A stretch of 57,894 nt of DNA, from NCBI RefSeq assembly GCF_901521055.1, contig NZ_CABEGA010000025.1:1-57894 (forward strand), written 5' to 3'. A model generated the notes under the pieces. The model was not told where the DNA came from, ran no database searches, and was given only the letters and a program-made list of their open reading frames with translations. The translations under genes and the position numbers were made by a program. This document shows positions 24,571-32,059 of this stretch, one piece after another; position 1 is the stretch's first letter; each line of letters begins with the position of its first letter. Source of the DNA: Cellulomonas hominis. Lineage in GTDB: Bacteria > Actinomycetota > Actinomycetes > Actinomycetales > Cellulomonadaceae.

Positions 24571-24975
24571 TCAGCCGGCGCGCAGGGCGCGGCACTCCGC
24601 GCAGGTGCCGAGCAGCTCGATCGTGTGCTCGACGTCGGAGAAGTCGTGCGCGGACGCGACCTGCGTCGCCCACGCCTCGGCGCCGGGCCCGTCGATCTCG
24701 ACGGCCTTGCCGCAGTACCGGCACACGAGGTGGTGGTGGTGGCTGCGCCGGACGCAGCGGCGGTACACGGCCTCGCCGTCGGGCGAGCGCAGCACGTCGA
24801 CCTCGCCGGCGTCGGCCAGGGTCTGCACGGCCCGGTACACCGTCGCGAGGCCGGTCGTGGAGCCGCGGCCGCGCAGCATGTCGTGCAGCTGCTGGGCGCT
24901 GCGGAACTCGTCGAGGTCGTCGAGGAGGGACAGGATCTCCGTGCGCTGCCGGGTGGTGCGCTGCGTGACGGCCAT
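24571..24975 (-). CDS. zur: Fur-family zinc uptake regulator (Zur)
   Basis: A 134-residue Fur-family repressor. The winged helix (RTTRQRTEILSLLDDLDEFR, TGLATVYRAVQTLADAGEVD) is followed by the dimerisation/metal domain with RRSHHHHLVCRYCGKAVEID and the C-terminal CAEC pair that holds structural zinc. The wording of both halves is that of Streptomyces/mycobacterial Zur rather than Fur or Nur. ATG 24975 has AAGGGAGC upstream. A -10 candidate TAAGAT lies at 25028-25033 on the minus strand, giving a leader of about 45 nt. I did not find a clear Zur box. Confidence 0.85.
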   Translation of the reverse strand: MAVTQRTTRQRTEILSLLDDLDEFRSAQQLHDMLRGRGSTTGLATVYRAVQTLADAGEVDVLRSPDGEAVYRRCVRRSHHHHLVCRYCGKAVEIDGPGAEAWATQVASAHDFSDVEHTIELLGTCAECRALRAG

Positions 24976-25038
24976 CGTGCGTGCTCCCTTCGCCCCGCCC
25001 ACCAGGGTCTGGTGCGGGCGGCTGACCATCTTAGGCCA

Positions 25039-25071
25039 CGAGCCGGGGACCCGGTGCGGGTCCCCGGCTCG
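25039..25071 (-). terminator. 14-bp hairpin terminator of the HU gene
   Basis: 25039-25052 pairs perfectly with 25058-25071 around a 5-nt loop, about 42 nt after the HU stop on the minus strand and just upstream of the zur promoter. Confidence 0.85.
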
Positions 25072-25112
25072 CGGGGGTCACGGGCGCGGGGCCCGCGGTG
25101 CTGCGTGCGTCG

Positions 25113-25394
25113 TCAGCTGGCGACGGCGCGCTTGAGGGCGCTGCCGGCGGTCAGCTTCACGCGGAAGCCGGCGGGGATGTCGAGCTTCTCGCCGGTCTGG
25201 GGGTTGATGCCGGTGCGCGCGGCACGGTCGGCGCGGGACACCGCGAGCAGACCCGGGATGGTCACGCTCTCGCCGGCGCTGAGCTGCTCGACGAGGACCT
25301 CCTGGAAGGCCTTGAGGGCCGCGTCGGCAGCGGTGTTGGTGAGCCCGGCCTTGGCGGCGATGGCCTGGACGAGCTCGGTGCGGTTCACGCTCAC
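25113..25394 (-). CDS. hup: Nucleoid protein HU
   Basis: A 93-residue HU/IHF-family DNA-bending protein: NRTELVQAIAAKAGLTNTAA at the start, VTIPGLLAVSRADRAARTG, and the beta-arm with GINPQTGEKLDIPAGFRVKL, where the Pro intercalates into DNA. There is no Lys/Ala-rich C-terminal extension like that of mycobacterial HupB. Of two GTG codons, 25394 has AAGGAG at the right distance. A weak promoter candidate upstream is TTGCAG/TATGGT (25508-25513 and 25483-25488, minus strand) with a 19-nt spacer. Confidence 0.92.
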   Translation of the reverse strand: MSVNRTELVQAIAAKAGLTNTAADAALKAFQEVLVEQLSAGESVTIPGLLAVSRADRAARTGINPQTGEKLDIPAGFRVKLTAGSALKRAVAS

Positions 25395-25581
25395 GGATGT
25401 GCTCCTTGTGGATCGAACTTGGCGTGCGGGCCGCTCGTGGCCCCGGTTCGGGGCGTCAGCATCCGGCGGACCGACGCGGACGACCATAACGGCAGGTGGG
25501 CCGCTTCCTGCAACGCGACACCCCCGCGTGTCGGGCGGCGTGTCGGGCCGTGTGTCCCGCGGGTGGCCCGCCCGGCTCCGC

Positions 25582-26649
25582 TCAGCGACCGGTGCGGCGG
25601 CCGTCGAGGTGCTCGCGCAGGCGGTCCAGCGGCCACGCGTCGAGCACCCGGTCGGGGCCGATGCCGTGCGCGGCGGCGCGGTCGCAGCCCACCGCCTGCC
25701 ACGAGAGCTGACCCGGTGCGTGCGCGTCGGTGTCGACCGTGAACAGGCAGCCGGCGTCCACCGCGACGTCCAGGAGCGCGTGCGGCGGGTCGAGCCGGTC
25801 GGGCCGGCAGTTCACCTCGACGGCGACCCCGTGCTCGGCGCAGTCGGCGAACACGGCCTCGGCGTCGAACTCGCTGGCCGGGCGCTGCCGCCTGCCGGTG
25901 AGCTGCCGGCCGGTGCAGTGCCCCAGCACGTCCACCAGCGGGTTCGCGACGGCCGCGCGCATGCGGCGGGTCATCGCCGCGGAGTCCATCCGCAGCTTGG
26001 AGTGCACGGAGGCGACGACGACGTCGAGCCGGTCCAGCAGCTCGGGCTCCTGGTCCAGCGCGCCGTCGTCGAGGACGTCGACCTCGATGCCGGTCAGCAC
26101 CCGGAACGGCGCGATCGCCCGGTTCAGCGCCTCCACCTGGTCGAGCTGGGCCCGCAGCCGCGCCGGCGACAGGCCGTTCGCGACGGTCAGGCGCGGCGAG
26201 TGGTCGGTGATCGCCAGGTACTCGTGGCCCAGGTCCATGGCGGCCAGCACCATCTCCTGGATCGGCGTCGACCCGTCACTGGCATCGCTGTGCGCGTGCA
26301 GGTCGCCGCGCAGCGCCGCGCGCAGCTCCGCGCCGGGTCCGGTCGCCTCCGCCGCGGGGTACCGCTGCTCCAGGTCCACCAGGTACGGGACCGGCCCGCC
26401 CTGCGCCGCGGCGGTCGCGACCTCGGCGGTCCGCGCCCCGACGCCCGGCAGGTCGGTCAGCGTCCCGGCGGCCAGGCGCGCCTGCACCTCGGCCGCGGCG
26501 GTGCGCTCCAGGGTGCGGACCGCCGCGCGGAACGCGTCCGCCCGGTAGGAGGTCGCCCCGCCGCGCTCCAGCAGGAACGCGGCCCGCCGGAGCGCGGCGA
26601 CGACGTCGGACTGCACCCGGGCGGCGTCGGCGCCGGTCGTGCCCGCCAC
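25582..26649 (-). CDS. PHP-domain phosphoesterase with N-terminal helix-hairpin-helix (PolX-like without polymerase)
   Basis: A 355-residue protein with an N-terminal helical part like DNA polymerase X (about 10-80, including the HhH motif LTDLPGVGARTAEVATAA) and a PHP domain from about 110. All usual PHP metal ligands appear: DLHAHSDASDG, AITDHSPR, LTGIEVDVL, VVASVHSK, LGHCTGR, VEVNC and DTDAHAP. Such PHP domains in bacterial PolX act as 3'-5' exonuclease/phosphatase. The polymerase palm is absent. The GTG start is 3 nt after the Ku stop, so the two are co-transcribed, suggesting a role in end processing during non-homologous end joining. Histidinol-phosphatase-like activity is the alternative. 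Confidence 0.8.
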   Translation of the reverse strand: MAGTTGADAARVQSDVVAALRRAAFLLERGGATSYRADAFRAAVRTLERTAAAEVQARLAAGTLTDLPGVGARTAEVATAAAQGGPVPYLVDLEQRYPAAEATGPGAELRAALRGDLHAHSDASDGSTPIQEMVLAAMDLGHEYLAITDHSPRLTVANGLSPARLRAQLDQVEALNRAIAPFRVLTGIEVDVLDDGALDQEPELLDRLDVVVASVHSKLRMDSAAMTRRMRAAVANPLVDVLGHCTGRQLTGRRQRPASEFDAEAVFADCAEHGVAVEVNCRPDRLDPPHALLDVAVDAGCLFTVDTDAHAPGQLSWQAVGCDRAAAHGIGPDRVLDAWPLDRLREHLDGRRTGR

Positions 26650-26652
26650 GCG

Positions 26653-27666
26653 TCAGGACGCCCGCTTGCGGCGGGGGCGCGCGGGCTTCTCCTCCGGCGC
26701 CTCCTCCGGCTCGGCCTTCTTCGTGCGGGAGGCGCTGCGGGCGGCGGGCTTCTTGGCGGGCGCCTCGTCCGCGTCGTCGTCCGCCGCGGCCTTCTTCCGG
26801 CCGGACGACCGGCGCGCGGCGGGCTTCTCCGGCGCGGCGCCGGCGGACTCGGCGGCGTCGTCCGTGCCGTCGCCGCGACCGGCCCGCGCCTTCTCCACGC
26901 TGCGCTGCAGGGCGGCCAGCAGGTCCACGACCTCGCCGCTCTTCCCGGCCTCGCCGTCGTCCTCCTTCTGCGGGACCTCCTGCGTCCTGCCGGTCGACAC
27001 CTTCGCCTCGATCACGGACTCCAGCGCGGCGCGGTAGCGGTCCTCGAACCCGGACGGGTCGAAGTCGCCGGCGAGGGACTCCACCAGCGACGACGCCATC
27101 GCGAGCTCCTGGGGCCGCACGGTGACGTCCTGGTCGAGGATCGGGAAGTCGGCCTCGCGCACCTCGTCCGGCCACAGCAGCGTCTGCAGGCAGATCACGT
27201 CGTCGCGCACCCGCAGCACCGCCATGGACTCGCGCTGGCGCAGGGCGACCTTGACCACGGCCATCCGCTCCGTGCTGGTCAGCGCCTCGCGCAGCAGCGC
27301 GTACGGCTTGGCGGCCGTGCGGTCCGGCTCCAGGTAGTAGGTCTTGCCGAGCAGGATCGGGTCCACCTGGTCCCCGGGCACGAACTCGATGACCTCGATC
27401 TCGCGCTCCGTGGCGAGCGGGAGCTGGTCGAGGTCCTCGTCGGTGAGCACCACCAGCCGGCCGTCGTCGGTCTCGTACCCCTTGGCGATCTCGGAGTACT
27501 CGACCGGCTCGTCCTCGATGCTGCAGAACTTCTTGTAGCGGATGCGGCCGCCGTCCTTCTTGTGCACCTGGTGCAGCGGCACCTCGTGCTCGCCCGTCGC
27601 GGCGTACAGCTTGACCGGCACGTTGACCAGCCCGAACGCGACGGCGCCCTTCCAGATCGCGCGCAC
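26653..27666 (-). CDS. ku: Ku DNA end-binding protein
   Basis: A 337-residue bacterial Ku homodimer subunit that holds broken DNA ends and recruits LigD. Core: VRAIWKGAVAFGLVNVPVKL, QVHKKDGGRIRYKKFC, EPVEYSEIAKGYE, DPILLGKTYYLEPD and the LigD-contact region around LALRQRES/AVLRVRDD. From about residue 260 a low-complexity Lys/Ala/Glu tail (GRKKAAADDDADEAPAKKPA) extends the protein; basic tails of this kind help bridging and sliding on DNA in actinobacterial Ku. GTG 27666 is chosen because GGGAAGG lies 9 nt upstream. Divergent from ligD. Confidence 0.92.
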   Translation of the reverse strand: MRAIWKGAVAFGLVNVPVKLYAATGEHEVPLHQVHKKDGGRIRYKKFCSIEDEPVEYSEIAKGYETDDGRLVVLTDEDLDQLPLATEREIEVIEFVPGDQVDPILLGKTYYLEPDRTAAKPYALLREALTSTERMAVVKVALRQRESMAVLRVRDDVICLQTLLWPDEVREADFPILDQDVTVRPQELAMASSLVESLAGDFDPSGFEDRYRAALESVIEAKVSTGRTQEVPQKEDDGEAGKSGEVVDLLAALQRSVEKARAGRGDGTDDAAESAGAAPEKPAARRSSGRKKAAADDDADEAPAKKPAARSASRTKKAEPEEAPEEKPARPRRKRAS

Positions 27667-27698
27667 AGCTACCACCTTCCCGGCGGGGCCGTCCCCCG

Positions 27699-27711
27699 CG
27701 ACGAAACGTCG
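27699..27711. promoter_or_regulatory. Inverted repeat CGACG-AAA-CGTCG in the ku-ligD divergent spacer
   Basis: Short perfect dyad located in the 66-bp spacer between the two start codons. It could bind a regulator acting on both NHEJ transcripts; no family can be named. Confidence 0.35.
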
Positions 27712-27732
27712 TGCTCTGGGCAGGATGGACCC

Positions 27733-28668
27733 GTGCTGCCCATGCTCGCCACCCCTGTGCCCGTTCCGGGGCACCTCCCCGACGGCCCGGAGTGGCTGTT
27801 CGAGGTCAAGTGGGACGGCGTCCGCATCCTGGCAGACACCACGGGAGACCGCCTCCGGCTGCTCGGGCGCAACGGCCGGGACGCCGCGATCGCGTACCCC
27901 GAGCTCGGCGGGCTGGCGGACCTGCCGGCCGGCACGGTGCTCGACGGCGAGGTGGTGGCGATGCGGGACGGCGTCCCGTCGTTCCCGGCCCTCGCCGAGC
28001 GGATGCACGTGCGCGACCGGACGCGGGCCGCGGCGCTGGCGGCGCGGTCCCCCGTGAGCTACCTGGTCTTCGACGTCCCGGTGCTGGCGGGCGAGGACCT
28101 CTCGCGGCTGCCGTTCACCGAGCGGCGCGACGCGCTGGAGGGGCTGGAGCTGCCCGCCCACGTGCAGCTCTCCCCCGTCTACGCCGACGGGGGCCTGATC
28201 TGGGAGGCCACCCGCGGGCAGGGCCTGGAGGGCGTGGTGGCGAAGCGGGCCCGGTCGACCTACCAGGCGGGGCGGCGCTCGGCCGACTGGCTCAAGGCGG
28301 TGCACCACACCACCCGGACGGCCGTCGTCGGCGGCTGGCGGCCGGAGACCACCGGCAGCGGGCGGCTCGGCGCGGTGCTGCTCGGTGCGCCCGACGCGCA
28401 CGGCGACCTGCACTTCCTGTGCCGGGCCGGCAGCGGCCTCGCCGGCGCCGCCGCACGCGAGCTCACCGCGCTGCTCCGGCCGCTGGAGCGCGCCACCTCC
28501 CCGTTCGCCGACCGCCTGGAGCCGGTCGACACCCGCGGCACCGTGTGGGTGGAGCCTGAGATCGTGCTCGACGTCCGCTACCTCACCCGCACGCCGTCCG
28601 GACGGCTGCGCCAGCCCGTGATCCGCGGGCGGCGCGAGGACGCCGGCGTCGACCCCTGGGAGGCCTGA
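27733..28668 (+). CDS. ligD: ATP-dependent DNA ligase (LigD ligase domain)
   Basis: A 311-residue stand-alone LigD-type ligase. The nucleotidyltransferase domain has the adenylation lysine in EVKWDGVR (Lys26), LDGEVVAM, YLVFDVPVLAGEDL, EGVVAKRARSTYQAGRRSADW and WLK; the OB domain follows (TAVVGGWRPETTGSGRLGAV). It seals nicks in double-strand breaks with Ku. Mycobacterial LigD fuses polymerase, phosphoesterase and ligase; here the ligase is separate and no phosphoesterase module is attached. GTG 27733 (VLPMLATPVP) is the start; ATG 27742 is possible. Overlaps the next gene by one base (TGATG). Confidence 0.9.
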   Translation: MLPMLATPVPVPGHLPDGPEWLFEVKWDGVRILADTTGDRLRLLGRNGRDAAIAYPELGGLADLPAGTVLDGEVVAMRDGVPSFPALAERMHVRDRTRAAALAARSPVSYLVFDVPVLAGEDLSRLPFTERRDALEGLELPAHVQLSPVYADGGLIWEATRGQGLEGVVAKRARSTYQAGRRSADWLKAVHHTTRTAVVGGWRPETTGSGRLGAVLLGAPDAHGDLHFLCRAGSGLAGAAARELTALLRPLERATSPFADRLEPVDTRGTVWVEPEIVLDVRYLTRTPSGRLRQPVIRGRREDAGVDPWEA

Positions 28669-29570
28669 TGACCCCGCCCACCACGCCGAGGGAGCCGCCC
28701 CAGCGCGTGCGCATCGACGGCCGGGACGTGCGGCTGACGCACCTGGACCGGGTGCTCTACCCGTCGACCGGGATGACCAAGGCCGAGGCGATCGACTACG
28801 TCGTCCGGGTCGCGCCCGCCCTGCTCGCGCAGCTGCACGACCGGCCGGTGACCCGCATCCGGTTCCCCGAGGGCGTCGGCGGCGAGACCTTCTTCGAGAA
28901 GAACACCCCGCGGGGCGCCCCGCCGTGGCTGCGCCGGCAGACCCTGCCCGCCGCCCCGGGCAACGAGGACGACGAGGGCAAGGAGCTCGACCTGCCGTTC
29001 CTCGACGACGTCGCGTCGCTGGTGTGGGCGACCAACGCCGGCGCCATCGAGCTGCACACCCCGCAGTGGACCGTCGGGCCGCGCGGCGGGGTGCGGAACC
29101 CGGACCGGCTCGTGATCGACCTCGACCCCGGTGCGCCGGCGGGGCTGGACGAGTGCGCCCGCGTCGCGCACCTGGTGGCCGACCGGCTGCGCGAGGACGG
29201 CCTGTCGACCGTCCCGGTGACGTCGGGCAGCAAGGGGATGCAGCTCTACGCCCCGCTCACCGGGCGGCGGACCGCGATGGAGGTCCGGCAGTACGCGCGC
29301 GACCTCGCGCACGAGCTCGCCGCCGCGCAGCCGGACCTCGTGGTCGCGGTCATGCGCAAGGAGCTCCGCGGCGGCAAGGTGCTGCTCGACTGGAGCCAGA
29401 ACCACCCCGCGAAGACGACGATCACGCCGTACTCGCTGCGCGGGCGCGAGGAGCCGGCGGTCGCGGCGCCGCGCTGGTGGGACGAGATCGGGCCGGGGCT
29501 GACGCAGCTGTCGCCCGCCGACGTGCTGGACCGGCTCGAGACCGAGGGTGACCCCTTCGACCAGGCCTGA
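28668..29570 (+). CDS. NHEJ polymerase/primase (LigD polymerase domain)
   Basis: A 300-residue archaeo-eukaryotic primase-fold polymerase of the LigD-Pol type, which fills gaps and adds ribonucleotides at aligned DNA ends. Seen: VRLTHLDRVLYPSTGMTKAE, EKNTPRGAPPWL (phosphate-binding region), metal-binding LVIDLDPG (Asp151, Asp153), TSGSKGMQLYAPL and the third catalytic Asp in LLDWSQNHPAKTT. It is a separate gene translationally coupled to the ligase. Length matches the isolated Pol domain. Confidence 0.9.
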   Translation: MTPPTTPREPPQRVRIDGRDVRLTHLDRVLYPSTGMTKAEAIDYVVRVAPALLAQLHDRPVTRIRFPEGVGGETFFEKNTPRGAPPWLRRQTLPAAPGNEDDEGKELDLPFLDDVASLVWATNAGAIELHTPQWTVGPRGGVRNPDRLVIDLDPGAPAGLDECARVAHLVADRLREDGLSTVPVTSGSKGMQLYAPLTGRRTAMEVRQYARDLAHELAAAQPDLVVAVMRKELRGGKVLLDWSQNHPAKTTITPYSLRGREEPAVAAPRWWDEIGPGLTQLSPADVLDRLETEGDPFDQA

Positions 29571-29667
29571 TGCCGCCGCGACCAGCGATTGCGGCGGGGC
29601 GCGGGTTGCGGCAGCGTGGGGTGCGGCCGGCGTCGTCGGACGCCGAGACTCACGAGGAGGACACGAC

Positions 29668-30252
29668 ATGGCTCGCCGCACCGAAACGCCGAAGTACACC
29701 GTCCCGACGCTCTCCGTCGAGGACGGCGGAAAGGTCGCCGCGGTCCTGCAGAAGCGCCTCAACGCCCTGAACGACCTGGCGCTGACCCTCAAGCACATCC
29801 ACTGGAACGTGACGGGCCCGCACTTCATCGCGGTGCACGAGATGATCGACCCGCAGGTCGACGCCGTGCGCGCGATGGTCGACGCCATCGCCGAGCGCAT
29901 CGCCACCCTCGGCGTCGCGCCCATCGGGACCCCGGGCGCCCTGGTCCAGGACCGCACCTGGGACGACTACTCCATCGGTCGCGCCGGTGCGATCGACCAC
30001 CTCGGCGCGCTGGACGAGGTCTACGTCGGCGTCATCGAGGACCACCGGGCCGCGGCCGACGAGACCGAGGACCTCGACACCGTCACCAACGACCTGCTGG
30101 TCGGGCACCTGCACGAGCTCGAGCTGTTCCACTGGTTCGTCCGGGCGCACCTCGAGTCCGCGGGCGGCGAGCTGTCCACGCACGCCGCGCACGGCGAGAA
30201 GGAGGCGGCGCGCCAGGCCGGCGCCGCGGCGAAGGGTGCGGCCTCGCGCTGA
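29668..30252 (+). CDS. dps: Dps-type DNA-binding ferritin
   Basis: A 194-residue Dps/bacterioferritin-like protein that forms a 12-mer, stores iron with H2O2 as oxidant and coats DNA. The inter-subunit ferroxidase site shows in LKHIHWNVTGPHFIAVHEMI (His, His) followed by DPQVDAVRAM with the acidic ligands. The Lys/Arg/Ala-rich C-terminus (KEAARQAGAAAKGAASR) may bind DNA. ATG 29668 has GAGGAGG 7 nt upstream, so longer versions from upstream ATGs are unlikely. Confidence 0.92.
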   Translation: MARRTETPKYTVPTLSVEDGGKVAAVLQKRLNALNDLALTLKHIHWNVTGPHFIAVHEMIDPQVDAVRAMVDAIAERIATLGVAPIGTPGALVQDRTWDDYSIGRAGAIDHLGALDEVYVGVIEDHRAAADETEDLDTVTNDLLVGHLHELELFHWFVRAHLESAGGELSTHAAHGEKEAARQAGAAAKGAASR

Positions 30253-30279
30253 CGCCCCCCAGGACGCCCCAGGGACCGC

Positions 30280-30315
30280 CGAGGCCCCGGTCACCGCAGG
30301 GTGACCGGGGCCTCG
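30280..30315. terminator. 16-bp hairpin terminator after dps
   Basis: 30280-30295 pairs perfectly with 30300-30315 around a 4-nt loop (GCAG), 27 nt after dps and 17 nt after the end of the convergent small gene. Confidence 0.88.
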
Positions 30316-30332
30316 TGCTGCCGGTGCTCGTG

Positions 30333-30542
30333 TCAGAGGCGCTCGGCCTGGTCCCAGTCGTCGGAGGCGGCGATCGCCTCGTCGTCGGGGACGAGCTCGC
30401 TGTCCCGCAGCGAGCGGGGCGCGCGCCGGGGGTCGCCGCCGGAGCGCGCGTCGGCGGCGCGCAGCTCGGCCTCCGACGTGCGGGGCTCGGCGAGGTGCTC
30501 GGCGGCGGGGTCGGAGGTGAGGTTGCGGGGGCGCGAGGTCAT
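30333..30542 (-). CDS. Small conserved hypothetical protein (69 aa)
   Basis: A 69-residue acidic protein, MTSRPRNLTSDPAAEHLAEP at the start and DDEAIAASDDWDQAERL at the end, with no hydrophobic segment. CGGAG precedes the ATG and a hairpin terminator follows, which supports a real gene. Similar short acidic proteins occur in related actinobacteria to my recollection, but I cannot assign a function. Confidence 0.6.
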   Translation of the reverse strand: MTSRPRNLTSDPAAEHLAEPRTSEAELRAADARSGGDPRRAPRSLRDSELVPDDEAIAASDDWDQAERL

Positions 30543-30680
30543 GCTCCGGTTGTACCCCGTCCGGGCCCGCGGGACCAGTGCGGCGCACGGTCGCGACGCC
30601 TCCCCGCCGACACCTGCATCAGACAGACACTTCTCCCGCCGAGCCCTCACATCGCCGCGCGACCAGCCGATGGGCAGGTC

Positions 30681-31967
30681 GTGACCCTCCTGTCCGCCCC
30701 GGAGCGCCCCCGCCGCCTCCCGGTCCCGGAGCTGCTGCGCACCGGCGGGGTGAGCTGCGCGTACCAGCCGGTGGTCGAGCTCGCCACGGGCGAGGTGCTC
30801 GGGCGGGAGGCGCTGCTGCGCACCCCTGAGGGCTCGGGGTGGGCGTCGCCGCTGGACGTGCTCGACGCGGCCGAGGCCGACGGCCTGCTGGGCGAGCTGG
30901 AGCAGGCGGCGATGTCCCGGGCGCTGGCCGACGCCGCGGCCGCCTCGGGCGGTGCCTCGCACACGCTGTTCCTCAACATCGAGCCCCGCACGCTGTCCCG
31001 GCACCTCCCCCTGGTGCTGGCGACGCTCGCCCAGCGGGGGCCGCAGGTGCGCGTGGTCGTCGAGATCACGGAACGGGCGCTCGCCCTCGACCCCGCCGGC
31101 ATGCTCGACGCCGCGGGGCGCCTGCGCGCCGCGGGCTGCGCGATCGCCCTGGACGACGTCGGCGCCGTCCCCGAGTCCCTGGCGTTCATCCCGCTGCTCG
31201 CGCCCGAGATCATCAAGCTGGACCTCCAGCTCCTGCGCACGCTCGAGGACCCGGAGACCATCACGGTCGCCGGCGCGGTCCGCGCGCGGGCCGAGGCCAC
31301 CGGTGCGCGGGTCGTCGCGGAGGGCATCGAGACGCGCGAGGACCTGACGCGCGCCCTGGTCCTCGGCGCCGACCTCGGCCAGGGCTGGTACCTCGGCCGG
31401 CCCTCGCGGGAGCTCCCGGCCGGTGAGCGGCACGGGGGGCGCCTGCCCCGGCCGCACGCCCCGCTCGGCGGGAGCGCGACCCCGTACGAGATCGTCGCCT
31501 CCCGGCGGGCGGTGCGGCTCGCGCCCAAGCACCTGCTCCTGCCGCTGTCCCGCACGCTGGAGCAGGCCGCCCTCGCGCACCGCGTCCCGCCGCTCCTCCT
31601 CGGCGCGTTCCAGGACGAGCGGTTCTTCACCGGCCGCTCGTCGGACCGGTACGGCCGGCTCGCCCAGCGGCTGCCGTTCGTCGGCGCGCTCGGCACCGGC
31701 CTGCCCGCCGCGGTCCCGGACGGGGTGCGGTGGGCGACCGTCGGCCCCACCGAGCAGCTCGCGCGCGAGTGGGCAGTCGTCGTCCTCGGCGCTCACGAGT
31801 CCGTCGCGCTCGTCGGGCGGGAGGTCGCCGCGACCCCGTGGACCGTTCCCGGCGACCGCGCCGACGGCGCGCGGGAGTTCGAGTTCGCCGTCACGCACGA
31901 CCACGGCCTGGTCGCCGAGGCGGCGCAGTCGCTCCTGCGACGGTTCGGGGCGGAGTCGCGCGGCTGA
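30681..31967 (+). CDS. EAL-domain c-di-GMP phosphodiesterase with C-terminal DICT sensor domain
   Basis: A 428-residue protein. EAL domain at about 25-250: CAYQPVVELATGEVLGREAL (Glu43 of EAL), LFLNIEP, VVVEITERAL, IALDDVGAVPESLAFI, IIKLDLQLL, VVAEGIET and LGQGWYLGRP. Every catalytic residue of active enzymes (E, N, E, DD, K, E, Q) is kept, so c-di-GMP hydrolysis is likely. The C-terminal part from about 275 (ASRRAVRLAPKHLLLPLSRT, GAFQDERFFTGRSSDRYGRL) matches DICT domains, presumed light or ligand sensors in diguanylate signalling. GTG 30681 is the only reasonable start. Confidence 0.82.
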   Translation: MTLLSAPERPRRLPVPELLRTGGVSCAYQPVVELATGEVLGREALLRTPEGSGWASPLDVLDAAEADGLLGELEQAAMSRALADAAAASGGASHTLFLNIEPRTLSRHLPLVLATLAQRGPQVRVVVEITERALALDPAGMLDAAGRLRAAGCAIALDDVGAVPESLAFIPLLAPEIIKLDLQLLRTLEDPETITVAGAVRARAEATGARVVAEGIETREDLTRALVLGADLGQGWYLGRPSRELPAGERHGGRLPRPHAPLGGSATPYEIVASRRAVRLAPKHLLLPLSRTLEQAALAHRVPPLLLGAFQDERFFTGRSSDRYGRLAQRLPFVGALGTGLPAAVPDGVRWATVGPTEQLAREWAVVVLGAHESVALVGREVAATPWTVPGDRADGAREFEFAVTHDHGLVAEAAQSLLRRFGAESRG

Positions 31968-31974
31968 GCCGCTG

Positions 31975-32008
31975 GGCTCGCGGGGGGCTGAGCCCCGCGG
32001 GGCGAGCC
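31975..32008 (+). terminator. Candidate terminator hairpin after the EAL gene
   Basis: GGCTCGC (31975-31981) pairs with GCGAGCC (32002-32008), and inside it a G-run pairs with CCCC (31993-31996). Less regular than the other terminators in the window. Confidence 0.4.
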
Positions 32009-32046
32009 GCCGCCGGGACCGGGTCGCGTGGACCGGGCCGCGGGCC

Positions 32047-32052
32047 TAGCGT
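32047..32052 (+). promoter_or_regulatory. Candidate -10 hexamer TAGCGT, leaderless M20 peptidase gene
   Basis: TAGCGT is followed by seven bases and the GTG at 32060, with no Shine-Dalgarno between, so the transcript probably begins at the start codon. Confidence 0.5.
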
Positions 32053-32059
32053 CCGGTGC

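Noticed and set aside
25483..25513. TTGCAG / TATGGT as the hup promoter
   Set aside because: The 19-nt spacer is long and both boxes are imperfect; mentioned with the gene but not claimed as a feature.
22924..27732. Long plus-strand frame running through the threonine aldolase, zur, hup, PHP and ku genes
   Set aside because: It merely stays open antisense to five well-supported genes; only its end (27733-28668) is a real gene, the LigD ligase.
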